Origin: Bdellovibrio bacteriovorus
Lineage (GTDB): Bacteria; Bdellovibrionota; Bdellovibrionia; Bdellovibrionales; Bdellovibrionaceae
NCBI RefSeq assembly: GCF_025558485.1
Contig: NZ_CP102930.1
Location: forward strand, 496,001 to 560,000
DNA: 64,000 nt
Direction: 5' to 3'
The notes beneath the pieces were generated by a model. That model was given only the letters and a program-made list of their open reading frames with translations. It searched no databases and had not been told where the DNA came from. A program made the position numbers and the translations under genes. Below, piece by piece: positions 34,859-43,522 of the stretch; positions within the stretch are counted from its first letter, which is position 1, and each line of letters starts with the position of its first letter.

Positions 34859-35578
34859 ATGAAGTTTCGTTTGTTAGCATCACTCGCCGTTATTCTACTC
34901 AGTTTTAGCGCCCATGCAAAAGTCTTTCGTAATGCTTACATCGCATTTGAAATGCCGGAAACCTGGAAATGTAATCTGGAGCAAACCGAATGGGTCTGCC
35001 GAAGTGAACAAACCAAGGAAGCCAAAGAAGCCATCATTATCCTGACCGCCAAAGAAGTCGGACCGACTGACACCTTTGCCCTTTATGAGTCTCACTTGAA
35101 CACCCCTATTTCCATAGCCCTGAAAGGCGGCGGTTCCTCCGAGTCCAAAATTGTCTATAAATCCAAAAGCGTCCAGATCAATGACCAGACATGGGTGGAT
35201 TCCCTGCATTTGGGGTCCGAAGTTCCCAACTATTTCACACGCTATCTGGCCACGATCAAAGATAAAATCGCCATCCTGATCACATTCAGTGCACACAAAC
35301 AATACTACACAAAGTACAGCCAGGACTTCTTCAAAGCCGTGATGAGTTTGCGAGTGATCGCCTCCAAAAACCTTCTGGCGAAACCGGAACTGGGCCCGAT
35401 TCGCCCGGGCTCAGAAACCCTGGGAGCCCCGATCAGTTCTGCAATGCCAGCCGATATGCTTCAGGGTGAAGAGGATGGCGGCAAAGGGAATAATAAAACC
35501 CTTCTGCTGGCCGGCGCCATCCTGCTGGCAGCACTGGGAGCATACATCTTCCTGAAAGCCCGCAAGAAACGCAGATAA
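34859..35578 (+). CDS. Secreted protein with a C-terminal membrane tail
   Basis: 239 residues: signal peptide (KFRLLASLAVILLSFSAHA-K), a soluble domain of about 170 residues, a short flexible linker, then one hydrophobic helix (LLLAGAILLAALGAYIFL) followed by KARKKRR. The positive tail should stay in the cytoplasm, so the domain would be held in the periplasm by its C-terminus. The start at 34859 is chosen by the signal peptide. No family recognised. Divergent from the LysR gene. Confidence 0.7.
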   Translation: MKFRLLASLAVILLSFSAHAKVFRNAYIAFEMPETWKCNLEQTEWVCRSEQTKEAKEAIIILTAKEVGPTDTFALYESHLNTPISIALKGGGSSESKIVYKSKSVQINDQTWVDSLHLGSEVPNYFTRYLATIKDKIAILITFSAHKQYYTKYSQDFFKAVMSLRVIASKNLLAKPELGPIRPGSETLGAPISSAMPADMLQGEEDGGKGNNKTLLLAGAILLAALGAYIFLKARKKRR

Positions 35579-35604
35579 GAATCAGATCTTAAAGCTTAAA
35601 AAAC

Positions 35605-35643
35605 AAAAACCCCACAGCTTGATCAGTTGTGGGGTTTTTATTT
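35605..35643. terminator. Terminator between convergent genes
   Basis: Twelve-base-pair stem AAAAACCCCACA / TGTGGGGTTTTT with an 11-base loop and T-rich flank. A-rich on its other side, so usable in both directions. Confidence 0.88.
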
Positions 35644-35660
35644 ATTCCTGCTATTGTCTT

Positions 35661-37079
35661 TTATTTCATTCGTTCAATCACTGGTTTGTACTTTTCAAAC
35701 TGCGGAATGATCTTTTCATCCCCATATACCAGAACCTTGAACTTCGCAGGGTTTACAGCTTTCTTAAAGGCTGCATTGGCATCCTTTGGCTTGATCGCCC
35801 CCACGTTCTTGTTAAAGTCAGTCAGGTAATCCACCGGAATTCCGTAAAAATCCAAAGCCAGCAGATTATAAGCCAGTCGATCCGCTGTTTCGATGGCTCT
35901 CGGGAACTGCCCGATCAGCTGGTTGCGACCGGCAGACACTTCAGCTTCTGTCGCCCCGGTATTCACGAAATCATTCAGAACCTTCAGTGCTTCGTCCAAT
36001 GTCTTTCCGGCGGTTTCATTTTTAGTGAAGGTCACGATGTCGTAGCTTCCACGCTCTTTGCGAACATCGAAGAAGGAATAGATCGAATAGGTCAGTCCCA
36101 GATCATCCCTGACTTTTTGGTTCAGGCGACTGGCAAAGCTGCCACCGACAGTTTCATTCGCCAGACGCAGTCTTAGATAATCCTGATCTGCACGGTTGAT
36201 CCCCACCTGACCGATGCGAATTTGCGTTTGCTGCAAACCTTTTTTCACAATCAGTTTCACCTGCAGGGAATCACTCACCGGCGGAGCTTCCACTTTGACT
36301 TCCGGAATCGTGCGCTTGGTCCATTTGCCAAAGACCTCCTGCACACGATTTTCATAAGCGGCATCGTAATTACCCACCACAGCCAGCATGGAATTGTTCG
36401 GACGGAAGAATGTCAGGTAGTGCTTGATCACATCCTGCTTACTGATGCCTTTCAGACCTTCCGTTGTGCCATTGGTGTCACGGCCATACGGGTGATTGCC
36501 AAAGACAAAGTGATCCATTTTTTCATCTGCGAAAGAGGACGGATTATCGACCTTCTTTTGCAGGCCCGCCAGCATCTGGGAGCGAATGCGGGCGATTTCC
36601 GCATCTTTAAAGGCCGGATTCATGGTCACATCAGAAAACAAATCCAACAATGCCTGTGATCCGGTCGTCAAAGAGTCCGCATAAACCGTCGTTGCATCCG
36701 CACTGGGACTGATATCCAAAGATGATCCCAACTGACCAAATTCATCCGCCAGTTTCAGCGCATCGCGGGTTTGCGTGCCCTGCTCCAGAAGATAAGATGT
36801 CAAGGCATTCAGGCCCGGCTTGCCGGAACCTTCCTGCATACTGCCCGTTTTAATCATCATTGTCAGACTGACCCGGGGCAAAGTCGCATCGTGAATAAAG
36901 TAAACCTTCAGACCATTTTCCAAAGTGACTTCTTTATACGGCTGCAATTTGAAAGAGCCATTGCCTCTGGTGACATAGCCTTCTGTCGGTGGTTTCACGG
37001 TATTTTTAGAAGAGCTGGAACAAGCCACCAGAACAGAACATACAAGAGGAAGCGTCAAAGCTGCGATAAATATTCTCAT
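35661..37079 (-). CDS. M16-family protease-like lipoprotein, non-catalytic partner
   Basis: A 472-residue member of the M16 (pitrilysin/MPP-like) family. The lipobox LVAC (cysteine 20) makes it a lipoprotein. It shows the fold (YKEVTLENGLKVYFIHD, LFSDVTMNPAFKDAEI, GNYDAAYENRVQEVFGKW) but not the HxxEH metal site: the matching segment reads NALTSYLLEQGT. It would pair with the catalytic subunit encoded directly upstream (two bases apart), as in other bacterial M16B pairs. Confidence 0.85.
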   Translation of the reverse strand: MRIFIAALTLPLVCSVLVACSSSSKNTVKPPTEGYVTRGNGSFKLQPYKEVTLENGLKVYFIHDATLPRVSLTMMIKTGSMQEGSGKPGLNALTSYLLEQGTQTRDALKLADEFGQLGSSLDISPSADATTVYADSLTTGSQALLDLFSDVTMNPAFKDAEIARIRSQMLAGLQKKVDNPSSFADEKMDHFVFGNHPYGRDTNGTTEGLKGISKQDVIKHYLTFFRPNNSMLAVVGNYDAAYENRVQEVFGKWTKRTIPEVKVEAPPVSDSLQVKLIVKKGLQQTQIRIGQVGINRADQDYLRLRLANETVGGSFASRLNQKVRDDLGLTYSIYSFFDVRKERGSYDIVTFTKNETAGKTLDEALKVLNDFVNTGATEAEVSAGRNQLIGQFPRAIETADRLAYNLLALDFYGIPVDYLTDFNKNVGAIKPKDANAAFKKAVNPAKFKVLVYGDEKIIPQFEKYKPVIERMK

Positions 37080-37081
37080 GA

Positions 37082-38482
37082 CTATTGTTCCTTCTTCACT
37101 TTGGGTTCAAGGGTCACAATGGATCGTTGTGTTTGTTGTGTGTATTTATCCGCGACACGCTTGATATCGTCCGCCGTCACCGCCTGATATTTTTCCAGAT
37201 CAGTGAACAGGCTTTCATAGGTGCCATTAACGATTTCATTCACGGCCAAGGCACGGGCTTTGCCATCCATGGTTTTTAAACTGTCCACCAAATCCTTCAT
37301 CACTTGAGTTTTCGCCTTTTCAAGCTCCAGCGGAGTGACTTTCTGATTACGCAGTTTCCAGATTTCATTGTAAACCAGATCCAGCGCCTCTGCCGATCCC
37401 AGACCCGGTTTCATGTTCACACCCACCGCAAACATCCCCTGATCTTTCATGGAATAGTTGTAGGCATATGCGGAAGTCGCCACTTGTTTCTGATACACCA
37501 GACGTTTGTGCAAACGACTGGAGCTGCCATTACCCAAAATATTTGCAGCCAGATCCAGGGCATACATATCCGGATCGCCCTGCTTCGGGCTTTGGTAAGC
37601 CACCACAAAGGATGTATTCTGCACGTCTTTGCGCAAAGTCGCATTTTGCTGGGCTTTTTGCATTGGCTCTGTCGGATATTTTCTTTCCGGCAAAGGTTTG
37701 GATGGCAATTTGCCATAGTACTTTTCAATCAGGTTTTTCACTGTGGATGTTTTGAAATCACCAACGACCACCAGGACCGCATTATTCGGAACATAGTAGG
37801 TGTTATAGAAGTAACGAAGCTTGTCAGAGTCATAAGCCTCGATGTCTTTCATATAGCCAATCACGGGCCACTTGTAAGGATGCACTTTAAACAGTGTCCC
37901 CATCATCAGTTCGCGCAACAACCCCATGGGATTGTTGTCCACACGCCAGCGGCGCTCTTCTTTCACGACCTCTTTTTCACTTTTCAGATCTTCCGGACTG
38001 ATCAGAAGGGAACTCATGCGGTCCACTTCCATATCCATCACCAGCTCCAGTTTTGAACTTGGCAGATTTTCATAAAAGCCGGTGTAATCATTGGTGGTGA
38101 AGGCATTATTCGTAATGCCATTTTCATGGAAGATACGATCAAAGGATTTGCCGTCATACTTCTTGGCACCTTTAAACATCATGTGTTCAAGCATGTGTGC
38201 CGCCCCGGTCACGCCCGGAGATTCGTCGCGGGAGCCCACACGATACCAAGTGTGATAGCTTACCATTGGCACCGCATGATCTTCCAAAAGAAGCACGGTC
38301 AGTCCGTTATCCAGAACAAATTTAGTTACGGGAAGAGAAAGTTTCAGGTCCGGGCTGCGTTCAGTCCATCCTTTGATGGTCCCGATCACATCCTGCTTTG
38401 GCGCAGGAGCTGGTGACGGTTCGACGGCGTAGGCAGAGACAGCAAGTCCCAGCCCCAAGAGCAAAGTTGAAATCCGTTTCAT
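37082..38482 (-). CDS. M16-family zinc protease, catalytic subunit
   Basis: 466 residues: signal peptide (KRISTLLLGLGLAVSAYA-V) and the zinc site HMLEH at 96-100 within AAHMLEHMMFKGA, with downstream acidic helix KEVVKEERRWRVD. It is a periplasmic metallopeptidase of the M16B group, probably in a dimer or complex with the lipoprotein next to it. Substrates unknown. Confidence 0.9.
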   Translation of the reverse strand: MKRISTLLLGLGLAVSAYAVEPSPAPAPKQDVIGTIKGWTERSPDLKLSLPVTKFVLDNGLTVLLLEDHAVPMVSYHTWYRVGSRDESPGVTGAAHMLEHMMFKGAKKYDGKSFDRIFHENGITNNAFTTNDYTGFYENLPSSKLELVMDMEVDRMSSLLISPEDLKSEKEVVKEERRWRVDNNPMGLLRELMMGTLFKVHPYKWPVIGYMKDIEAYDSDKLRYFYNTYYVPNNAVLVVVGDFKTSTVKNLIEKYYGKLPSKPLPERKYPTEPMQKAQQNATLRKDVQNTSFVVAYQSPKQGDPDMYALDLAANILGNGSSSRLHKRLVYQKQVATSAYAYNYSMKDQGMFAVGVNMKPGLGSAEALDLVYNEIWKLRNQKVTPLELEKAKTQVMKDLVDSLKTMDGKARALAVNEIVNGTYESLFTDLEKYQAVTADDIKRVADKYTQQTQRSIVTLEPKVKKEQ

Positions 38483-38600
38483 AGGTGCTTCTTTCGTTGG
38501 TTAATACAGAACGACTCTGCACCTAGTTTGAAACCGCAGGGCTATGATGACAACGAACTTCAGGACTTTTAAGACTTTTGGCAGGATATTACAGGCCGGA

Positions 38601-39110
38601 TTACTGAACGACGAAGTCCGAGAAGAAAACATCCTTCACGATACCACGACGAAGAATGCCATTCACTTCCCCGGCAATCTTGTCCTTCAGGAACAGCTTG
38701 CCTTGAATGCTGTCCAGATCCGCAAAGAGTTTATCATTCAGCAGACGCACAATGCGATCGCGAGCTTTGGCGCGGTTTTCAGGTTCCATCACCTCTTCAA
38801 AACCTTCTTTGCCCAGCATTTGCAGATTGATTTCCAGACGGATGGTACGCTTAGGCTCCCCTCCCAGATTCACAGTGAATTTATCCATGGTATAGATCAA
38901 CGGAGCCAGATCCGCTTCACTCGCCGTGGAGGCCAGTTCGCGCTCGGCATCCTCTTCCGTCACCTTGGGACTTTCCCATCCCATCGTCGAGGCGTAAACC
39001 ATGTAGGCCCCACCACCCATAACGGCAAGATTCAGCACCGCAAAGGCCACCTGGAAGATCATTGCCATATTACGTGGTTTCGCGGTCGATTGCTCTTTTT
39101 GTTCAGCCAT
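38601..39110 (-). CDS. fliL: Flagellar protein FliL
   Basis: FliL is an inner-membrane protein around the stator and basal body. The 169 residues have a single N-terminal helix (FQVAFAVLNLAVMGGGAYMVY) and a periplasmic domain with LAPLIYTMDKFTVNLGG, RTIRLEINLQMLG and a closing VKDVFFSDFVVQ, as in FliL. AGAGGT lies before the ATG. No other flagellar gene is near, so here it stands apart from the operons it usually belongs to. Confidence 0.85.
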   Translation of the reverse strand: MAEQKEQSTAKPRNMAMIFQVAFAVLNLAVMGGGAYMVYASTMGWESPKVTEEDAERELASTASEADLAPLIYTMDKFTVNLGGEPKRTIRLEINLQMLGKEGFEEVMEPENRAKARDRIVRLLNDKLFADLDSIQGKLFLKDKIAGEVNGILRRGIVKDVFFSDFVVQ

Positions 39111-39235
39111 GTATAAACCTCTATGTCATAGATTTTATCGGTGAGACAGGCTTAGGTCTTAAGATCTTAGACCTCATTATTTACAACTAAATTATTCGAA
39201 AAACGTCCAACCTCTGGACACCTGAGGACAGCCAC

Positions 39236-39266
39236 TTGACAAGATCAAGACCTTTTCGGGCATAAT
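39236..39266 (+). promoter_or_regulatory. Promoter of the L,D-transpeptidase gene
   Basis: -35 TTGACA (39236-39241), 19-base spacer and -10 CATAAT (39261-39266). The ATG begins only seven bases after the -10, so the message may start at or next to the start codon. There is no ribosome binding site. Confidence 0.6.
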
Positions 39267-39272
39267 AAGAAC

Positions 39273-40271
39273 ATGAGACGTTTCCTCACGGGCTGTGCTT
39301 TACTTTTCCTCAGTCTGCCGACCATGGCAGATCCTGTTGTCGCGCCCAAATCCCAAATTGAGAAAGAACTGCTGCCCGCTTCTTTGTTGCAGATTTCAGA
39401 AACCGAAGCATTTTCCCGCTACGTCATTCTGGTCGATAAAGAACAGCGCAAGCTTTCTGTTTTTGAACGCAATGGGGAACTCATTCAAAAAATCACCGAG
39501 TACCCGGCTGACATTGGTAAAATGGGCGGCAACAAAACCAAACGTGATGATCACAAAACGCCGGAAGGCATTTACTTCCTGCAAGAACGTTTAAGCCAGC
39601 CAAAAATTCCATTCAGTCTTTATGGTGCCCTGGCCTTCACCACCAACTACCCGAACCTTTTCGACAAGCGTGAAAACAAAACCGGTTCCGGTATCTGGCT
39701 GCATGCGATCCCTGATTCTGTACCTCTGACCCGCGGTTCCCGCGGCTGCGTGGTGGTTCGCAATGATGTTATCAAAAAACTTGCCGACTATATCAAACTG
39801 GGCGAAACCCCGATTCTGATCTTTGATCATGTGGATTATGTCAGCAAAGACGAACATGACAAGCGCCGCGGGGAATTAAGCAGCTTTGTGGAAAGCTGGA
39901 GACAAGCCTGGGAAAATCAGGACATTGAAAAGTACATGTCCTTCTATGATGCTGGCTTTAAGGCTCCGGGCTTTAACTACAATTCCTGGATGAGCCATAA
40001 GAAGAACCTGAAATCCAAGTACGAATACATCAAGGTTCACCTGTCCCAGCCCTACATCGTTCAACACAACGATCAGCTTTTGGTAAAAACACTGCAACGT
40101 TATGAGTCCGACAAACACGTCGATTATGGCGTGAAGACCATCTATGCTTTGAAGTCCGGCGACTCTTTCAAAATCATTCGTGAAGAATGGGCGCCATTTA
40201 GTCAAAACGAAGTCACGGCGGCGATTGCTCGTGAAAACTCCATGACAGCATCCTCGAACAAAACGCAATAG
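39273..40271 (+). CDS. L,D-transpeptidase (YkuD) with C-terminal NTF2-like domain
   Basis: 332 residues: signal peptide (FLTGCALLFLSLPTMA-D), then the YkuD domain with GIWLHAIP (H144) and SRGCVVV (catalytic C159), which makes or exchanges 3-3 cross-links or attaches proteins to murein. Residues about 200-315 add a second domain (SFVESWRQAWENQDIEKYMSFY...), the NTF2/SnoaL-like fold often joined to YkuD domains. In this group of predators such enzymes modify prey and own walls. Promoter and start suggest a leaderless message. Confidence 0.88.
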   Translation: MRRFLTGCALLFLSLPTMADPVVAPKSQIEKELLPASLLQISETEAFSRYVILVDKEQRKLSVFERNGELIQKITEYPADIGKMGGNKTKRDDHKTPEGIYFLQERLSQPKIPFSLYGALAFTTNYPNLFDKRENKTGSGIWLHAIPDSVPLTRGSRGCVVVRNDVIKKLADYIKLGETPILIFDHVDYVSKDEHDKRRGELSSFVESWRQAWENQDIEKYMSFYDAGFKAPGFNYNSWMSHKKNLKSKYEYIKVHLSQPYIVQHNDQLLVKTLQRYESDKHVDYGVKTIYALKSGDSFKIIREEWAPFSQNEVTAAIARENSMTASSNKTQ

Positions 40272-40322
40272 TTCGCGACGGATCGCGTACTTATCCCTCA
40301 CTGATTTCACAGGCCTGAATAA

Positions 40323-40357
40323 AAAAAGCACAACCATTTATCGTGGTTGTGCTTTTT
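40323..40357. terminator. Terminator after the L,D-transpeptidase gene
   Basis: Fourteen-base-pair stem AAAAAGCACAACCA / TGGTTGTGCTTTTT with a seven-base loop. Works in both directions, ending the genes at 40271 and 40404. Confidence 0.9.
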
Positions 40358-40403
40358 AGTCCCCTGAAAGTTTACAGTTGGGGCGGATCAGATCACTCGG
40401 GAA

Positions 40404-40589
40404 TTAGTGAGAGTCTTCATCCTTCGTATTTTTACCGTCCATAGTGAACGTTTCTACGTTGTGAGAAAGATCAGGAAGCTGCTCAAGGTGTTTCTGCCAT
40501 TCTTCTTTGGACAATTCACCTGCGCTGATTTTGTTTTCAGTCATACGCTTATCATACTTCAAATTCTTATTAGCCTGAGCCAAAGACAT
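40404..40589 (-). CDS. Small unknown cytosolic protein
   Basis: 61 residues, no signal peptide, charged, ending in a short tail (KNTKDEDSH). AAAGGGAG precedes the ATG, which supports a real gene. Last gene after the rhomboid gene, perhaps on the same transcript. Not recognised. Confidence 0.6.
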   Translation of the reverse strand: MSLAQANKNLKYDKRMTENKISAGELSKEEWQKHLEQLPDLSHNVETFTMDGKNTKDEDSH

Positions 40590-40648
40590 AAAAACTCCCT
40601 TTTGCGATCGAGCCCTTTTTTATAGCCCAAAAAACGGGCCCCGTCCAG

Positions 40649-41404
40649 TTAGTTCCAATATTTAGGAGGCTTGTCGTTCTTTTCGTTTTTATCGTTATTG
40701 ACGACCAAACGCAGGTTCCGGCTCTTGTTTTTGGACTTCTTCCGAAGGTCATTGCGATCCAGCCAGCCCTTGGTTTTCAGGCAGATAAAGCCCGAAACAA
40801 TCCCGCCCAAATGGGCCAAATAAGCCACTTCCCCACCACTGACACTAGAAGTCATAAGGGACGCCAATTGCACCAGCCCCATCAAAGCCACAAAGTACTT
40901 GGTCTTCATCGGGAACAGCATAAAGAAGTAAACAATGCGTTCCCCGAAGATCAACCCCTGCGCCAGTAACAGACCGAAGACCGCCCCTGAAGCCCCCACC
41001 ACCGGAACAATCAATCCGGTCTGAGAACCCGTGGTCAAAGCATAGATCCAAACACCCAGGCAGTACAAAATCGCCGCACCAATGCCGGATACGAAGTAAT
41101 AAACCAGGAAGAACTTGGAACCCCAGCGCTGCTCAAGCTCAGCCCCGAAGAACCACAGCATCAGCATATTAAACAGAATATGCGTGACCTGCATCGAATG
41201 CAGGAACATGTATGTGCCCAGTTGCCATATCTGGAAATCAAAAAGAACTTTCCCCGGGAACAAACCGAAGATCGACGTGAAAGGAATACGCAAGAAACCT
41301 TCCAGAATCACTTGGAACACGAACCAGATAGCCACATTGATGATCAGCAGCCACTTCACCGCAGGGGTCAGTGGAGCCGTTTGGAAAGTCACGCCTCTAT
41401 TCAT
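40649..41404 (-). CDS. Rhomboid intramembrane serine protease
   Basis: 251 residues with six or seven membrane helices. The catalytic serine is S139 in GASG (137-140) and the histidine H198 in AYLAHLGG. Helix 1 opens after a short N-terminus and LEQRWGSKFFLVYY is the usual loop. C-terminal tail of about 40 residues is basic. It overlaps the HIT gene by eight bases. Cleaves within membrane segments; substrate unknown. Confidence 0.9.
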   Translation of the reverse strand: MNRGVTFQTAPLTPAVKWLLIINVAIWFVFQVILEGFLRIPFTSIFGLFPGKVLFDFQIWQLGTYMFLHSMQVTHILFNMLMLWFFGAELEQRWGSKFFLVYYFVSGIGAAILYCLGVWIYALTTGSQTGLIVPVVGASGAVFGLLLAQGLIFGERIVYFFMLFPMKTKYFVALMGLVQLASLMTSSVSGGEVAYLAHLGGIVSGFICLKTKGWLDRNDLRKKSKNKSRNLRLVVNNDKNEKNDKPPKYWN

Positions 41405-41999
41405 ATTTTCTTAAAATACTCCAAACCTTCTCGTAGGTCTGCTCAAGACTTTCAACCAAGACCTTGGTCTCAGCAATCAAAGGGAAGAAATTAAGGTCCC
41501 CGGTCCATCGTGGAATGACATGATAGTGCAAGTGCTCAGGGATGCCGGCCCCGGCCACCGCGCCATGATTCAGGCCCACGTTGATGCCACCGGGTTGATA
41601 AAGCTCGTTTAACGCCTTCATCACCAGACGAATGGTGTTTTGCAGATCCATGTATTCTTCATCAGAAAGTTTTAAAAGGTCGCCGCAATGACGTTTGGGC
41701 AAAACCAGCAGATGTCCGCTGTTATAAGGAAACTTGTTCAAAACGACCATGGAATGTTTGGTCTTAAACGCGCAAAGAGTGTCAAAGCTGACTTTTTCTT
41801 CTGAGGCCCGGCAGAACACACACCCTTCCGGCTTGATCAGCTTACGCACGTATTTCATGCGGTCAGGGCGGAACAGGACATCTCTTTCCATCGGCCAGAT
41901 GTCTTTGGCTATCTGGATTTTCCCATGAACTGCCGCCGGTCTTTTTATCGGGGCTTTCTTTTTGGGGGATGTCTTCTTGCGGGCCTTTTTGGCTGCCAT
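41397..41999 (-). CDS. HIT-family nucleotide hydrolase or phosphorylase
   Basis: 200 residues with a Lys/Ala-rich N-terminus, then CVFCRAS, the triad H156-x-H158-x-H160 in EHLHYHVIPRW and KRHCGDLLKLSDEEY, as in Ap4A-type HIT proteins. H158 would be the nucleophile. The two cysteines (CVFC) may bind zinc. In operon with sppA, the 42002 gene and rhomboid. Confidence 0.88.
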   Translation of the reverse strand: MAAKKARKKTSPKKKAPIKRPAAVHGKIQIAKDIWPMERDVLFRPDRMKYVRKLIKPEGCVFCRASEEKVSFDTLCAFKTKHSMVVLNKFPYNSGHLLVLPKRHCGDLLKLSDEEYMDLQNTIRLVMKALNELYQPGGINVGLNHGAVAGAGIPEHLHYHVIPRWTGDLNFFPLIAETKVLVESLEQTYEKVWSILRKYE

Positions 42000-42001
42000 G
42001 C

Positions 42002-42409
42002 TTACTCCGTGCTGTCAGTGAAATAGCTGGAGGTGCCAATCAGGTGATTTTCCACAAAGAAAACCATCATACAGTTCTTACGCATCTCAAAGCCAATTTC
42101 AGTTTTATTTCCACCCGCAGGATTCAACAAAACCAACTCTGTTTCAAGCTGCGGTGTCTCGCACACCAAAGGTTTTAGCTCAAACACAGTGACTGGCACA
42201 TAACCACCGCCGCCGGTGATCCCGATAAATTCAAACTTCTGCCCGGTTTTAAAGATCACTCCCGGTGCGGGTTCAATATCTGCGGTCAGGTAATAGTAAC
42301 CCTTCCAACGAATATCAAACCAAGGCTGGGGTTGACGCGGGTCCTGAGGATTGGCCTGGGCCAATCCGGCAAAAAGCACTGTCAGCAAAAAGATCCCCAG
42401 AGCTTTCAT
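42002..42409 (-). CDS. Secreted protein, unknown function
   Basis: 135 residues with a signal peptide (LGIFLLTVLFAGLAQA-N) and a beta-rich mature part (WFDIRWKGYYYLTADI, KFEFIGITGGGGYVPVTVFELK) with two cysteines. Only three and two bases separate it from the neighbours sppA and HIT, so it belongs to the operon. No family recognised. Confidence 0.6.
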   Translation of the reverse strand: MKALGIFLLTVLFAGLAQANPQDPRQPQPWFDIRWKGYYYLTADIEPAPGVIFKTGQKFEFIGITGGGGYVPVTVFELKPLVCETPQLETELVLLNPAGGNKTEIGFEMRKNCMMVFFVENHLIGTSSYFTDSTE

Positions 42410-42412
42410 GAC

Positions 42413-43381
42413 TTACTCCCAGTAACCAGGCATTAGCATCAATGGCTGGTTCAAATATTTCGCACGCAGAATGTACTTCATCGCACCCTCCATGTCCGCG
42501 CCAAAGGATTTTCCTTTCATGATATCAGCAAATTCGGACATGCTGTTCAGGTCATCTTCGCTGTCACCGCCGCCCAGATCAAAGATGCTGACTTTCTTTT
42601 TGGGAATTTCAAAGACCTCATAATTATCACCCAGCTTTGCTGTTTCCGCCGCCAGCTTCACAGCGTCTTCATAATAGCCTTCCTGATCCGCGAAGCCCAT
42701 CTTAACAGCTGTGGCCCCTGTGAACACACGTCCATCGGCATATTCAGAAACAACATCCTCTTGAAGTTTACGTTCTTTCACCACGGTGCCTTTGAATTGC
42801 GCATAGACCTCATCGATCATGCTTTGGAATAAAGTTCTTTCATCTTCACGCATCGGACGGTATTCCGCACCAGAGTCCTTGAATTTCCCGGAAGTGATGG
42901 AGTACCGGGAAATCTTCGCCCAGTCATAAAGCTTTTCAAGATTTGCAAATTCCATGATCACACCGATAGAGCCCACCAGCGCCCCTGGAGCCACCACGAT
43001 TTTGTCACAGGCCACGGCAGAATAATAAGCGCCGCTGGCCATGATGCCGGTGCTGACACAGATCACTGGTTTTTTGATTTCATCGCGCACGCGCTTGATC
43101 TCTGCAAAGATTTCCTGGGAAGGTCCGACAGAACCACCTGGAGAATTGATGCTGATCAGAATCGCTTTGACCTTGTCGTCTTCACGGTATTTTTTAAGAT
43201 TCTTGATGAATTTCTTGCCGTTAAGAATAACGCCGTTCATTTCCAGATGCAGAATGGTGTTTTTTGCTGTGACCTTTTTATCCGGGCTGCCGAAGAAGTC
43301 GCCGCCCATTTTCAACAGAGCCCCCAGGCCCACGAAAACTAAAAAGATGATTACCAATTTTTTGAAAAAGCTGCCCTTCAT
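42413..43381 (-). CDS. sppA: Signal peptide peptidase SppA
   Basis: 322 residues of the short S49 type: one N-terminal helix (KLVIIFLVFVGLGALL), the S49 fold with SINSPGGSVGPSQ, catalytic S116 in GIMASGAYYSA and the general-base lysine K166 in SITSGKFK. It degrades signal peptides in the inner membrane. It follows rpsA after a terminator, as in many relatives, with GGGGGCC as ribosome site. Confidence 0.92.
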   Translation of the reverse strand: MKGSFFKKLVIIFLVFVGLGALLKMGGDFFGSPDKKVTAKNTILHLEMNGVILNGKKFIKNLKKYREDDKVKAILISINSPGGSVGPSQEIFAEIKRVRDEIKKPVICVSTGIMASGAYYSAVACDKIVVAPGALVGSIGVIMEFANLEKLYDWAKISRYSITSGKFKDSGAEYRPMREDERTLFQSMIDEVYAQFKGTVVKERKLQEDVVSEYADGRVFTGATAVKMGFADQEGYYEDAVKLAAETAKLGDNYEVFEIPKKKVSIFDLGGGDSEDDLNSMSEFADIMKGKSFGADMEGAMKYILRAKYLNQPLMLMPGYWE

Positions 43382-43431
43382 ATCGGCCCCCGAGCGGATG
43401 AATGAAAAAGGTCCCTTTTCAAATAAAAAAA

Positions 43432-43450
43432 GGGACCCTACTAGGGTCCC
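43432..43450 (-). terminator. rpsA terminator
   Basis: Eight-base-pair stem AGGGTCCC / GGGACCCT (read on the minus strand) with loop AGT, followed by a run of T (TTTTTTTATTT on that strand). Confidence 0.88.
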
Positions 43451-43522
43451 CTTTTAAGACTTGTCAGTCAATCGTACTCGACCGGCTGAACCCTTGCGGG
43501 TCAGCCTTTGGTCTTGAACGAA

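Noticed and set aside
34859..35578. GlyGly-CTERM/rhombosortase anchor at the C-terminus
   Set aside because: There is no Gly-Gly motif directly before the helix of the right form, and the rhomboid gene at 40649 is of the ordinary type and not adjacent.
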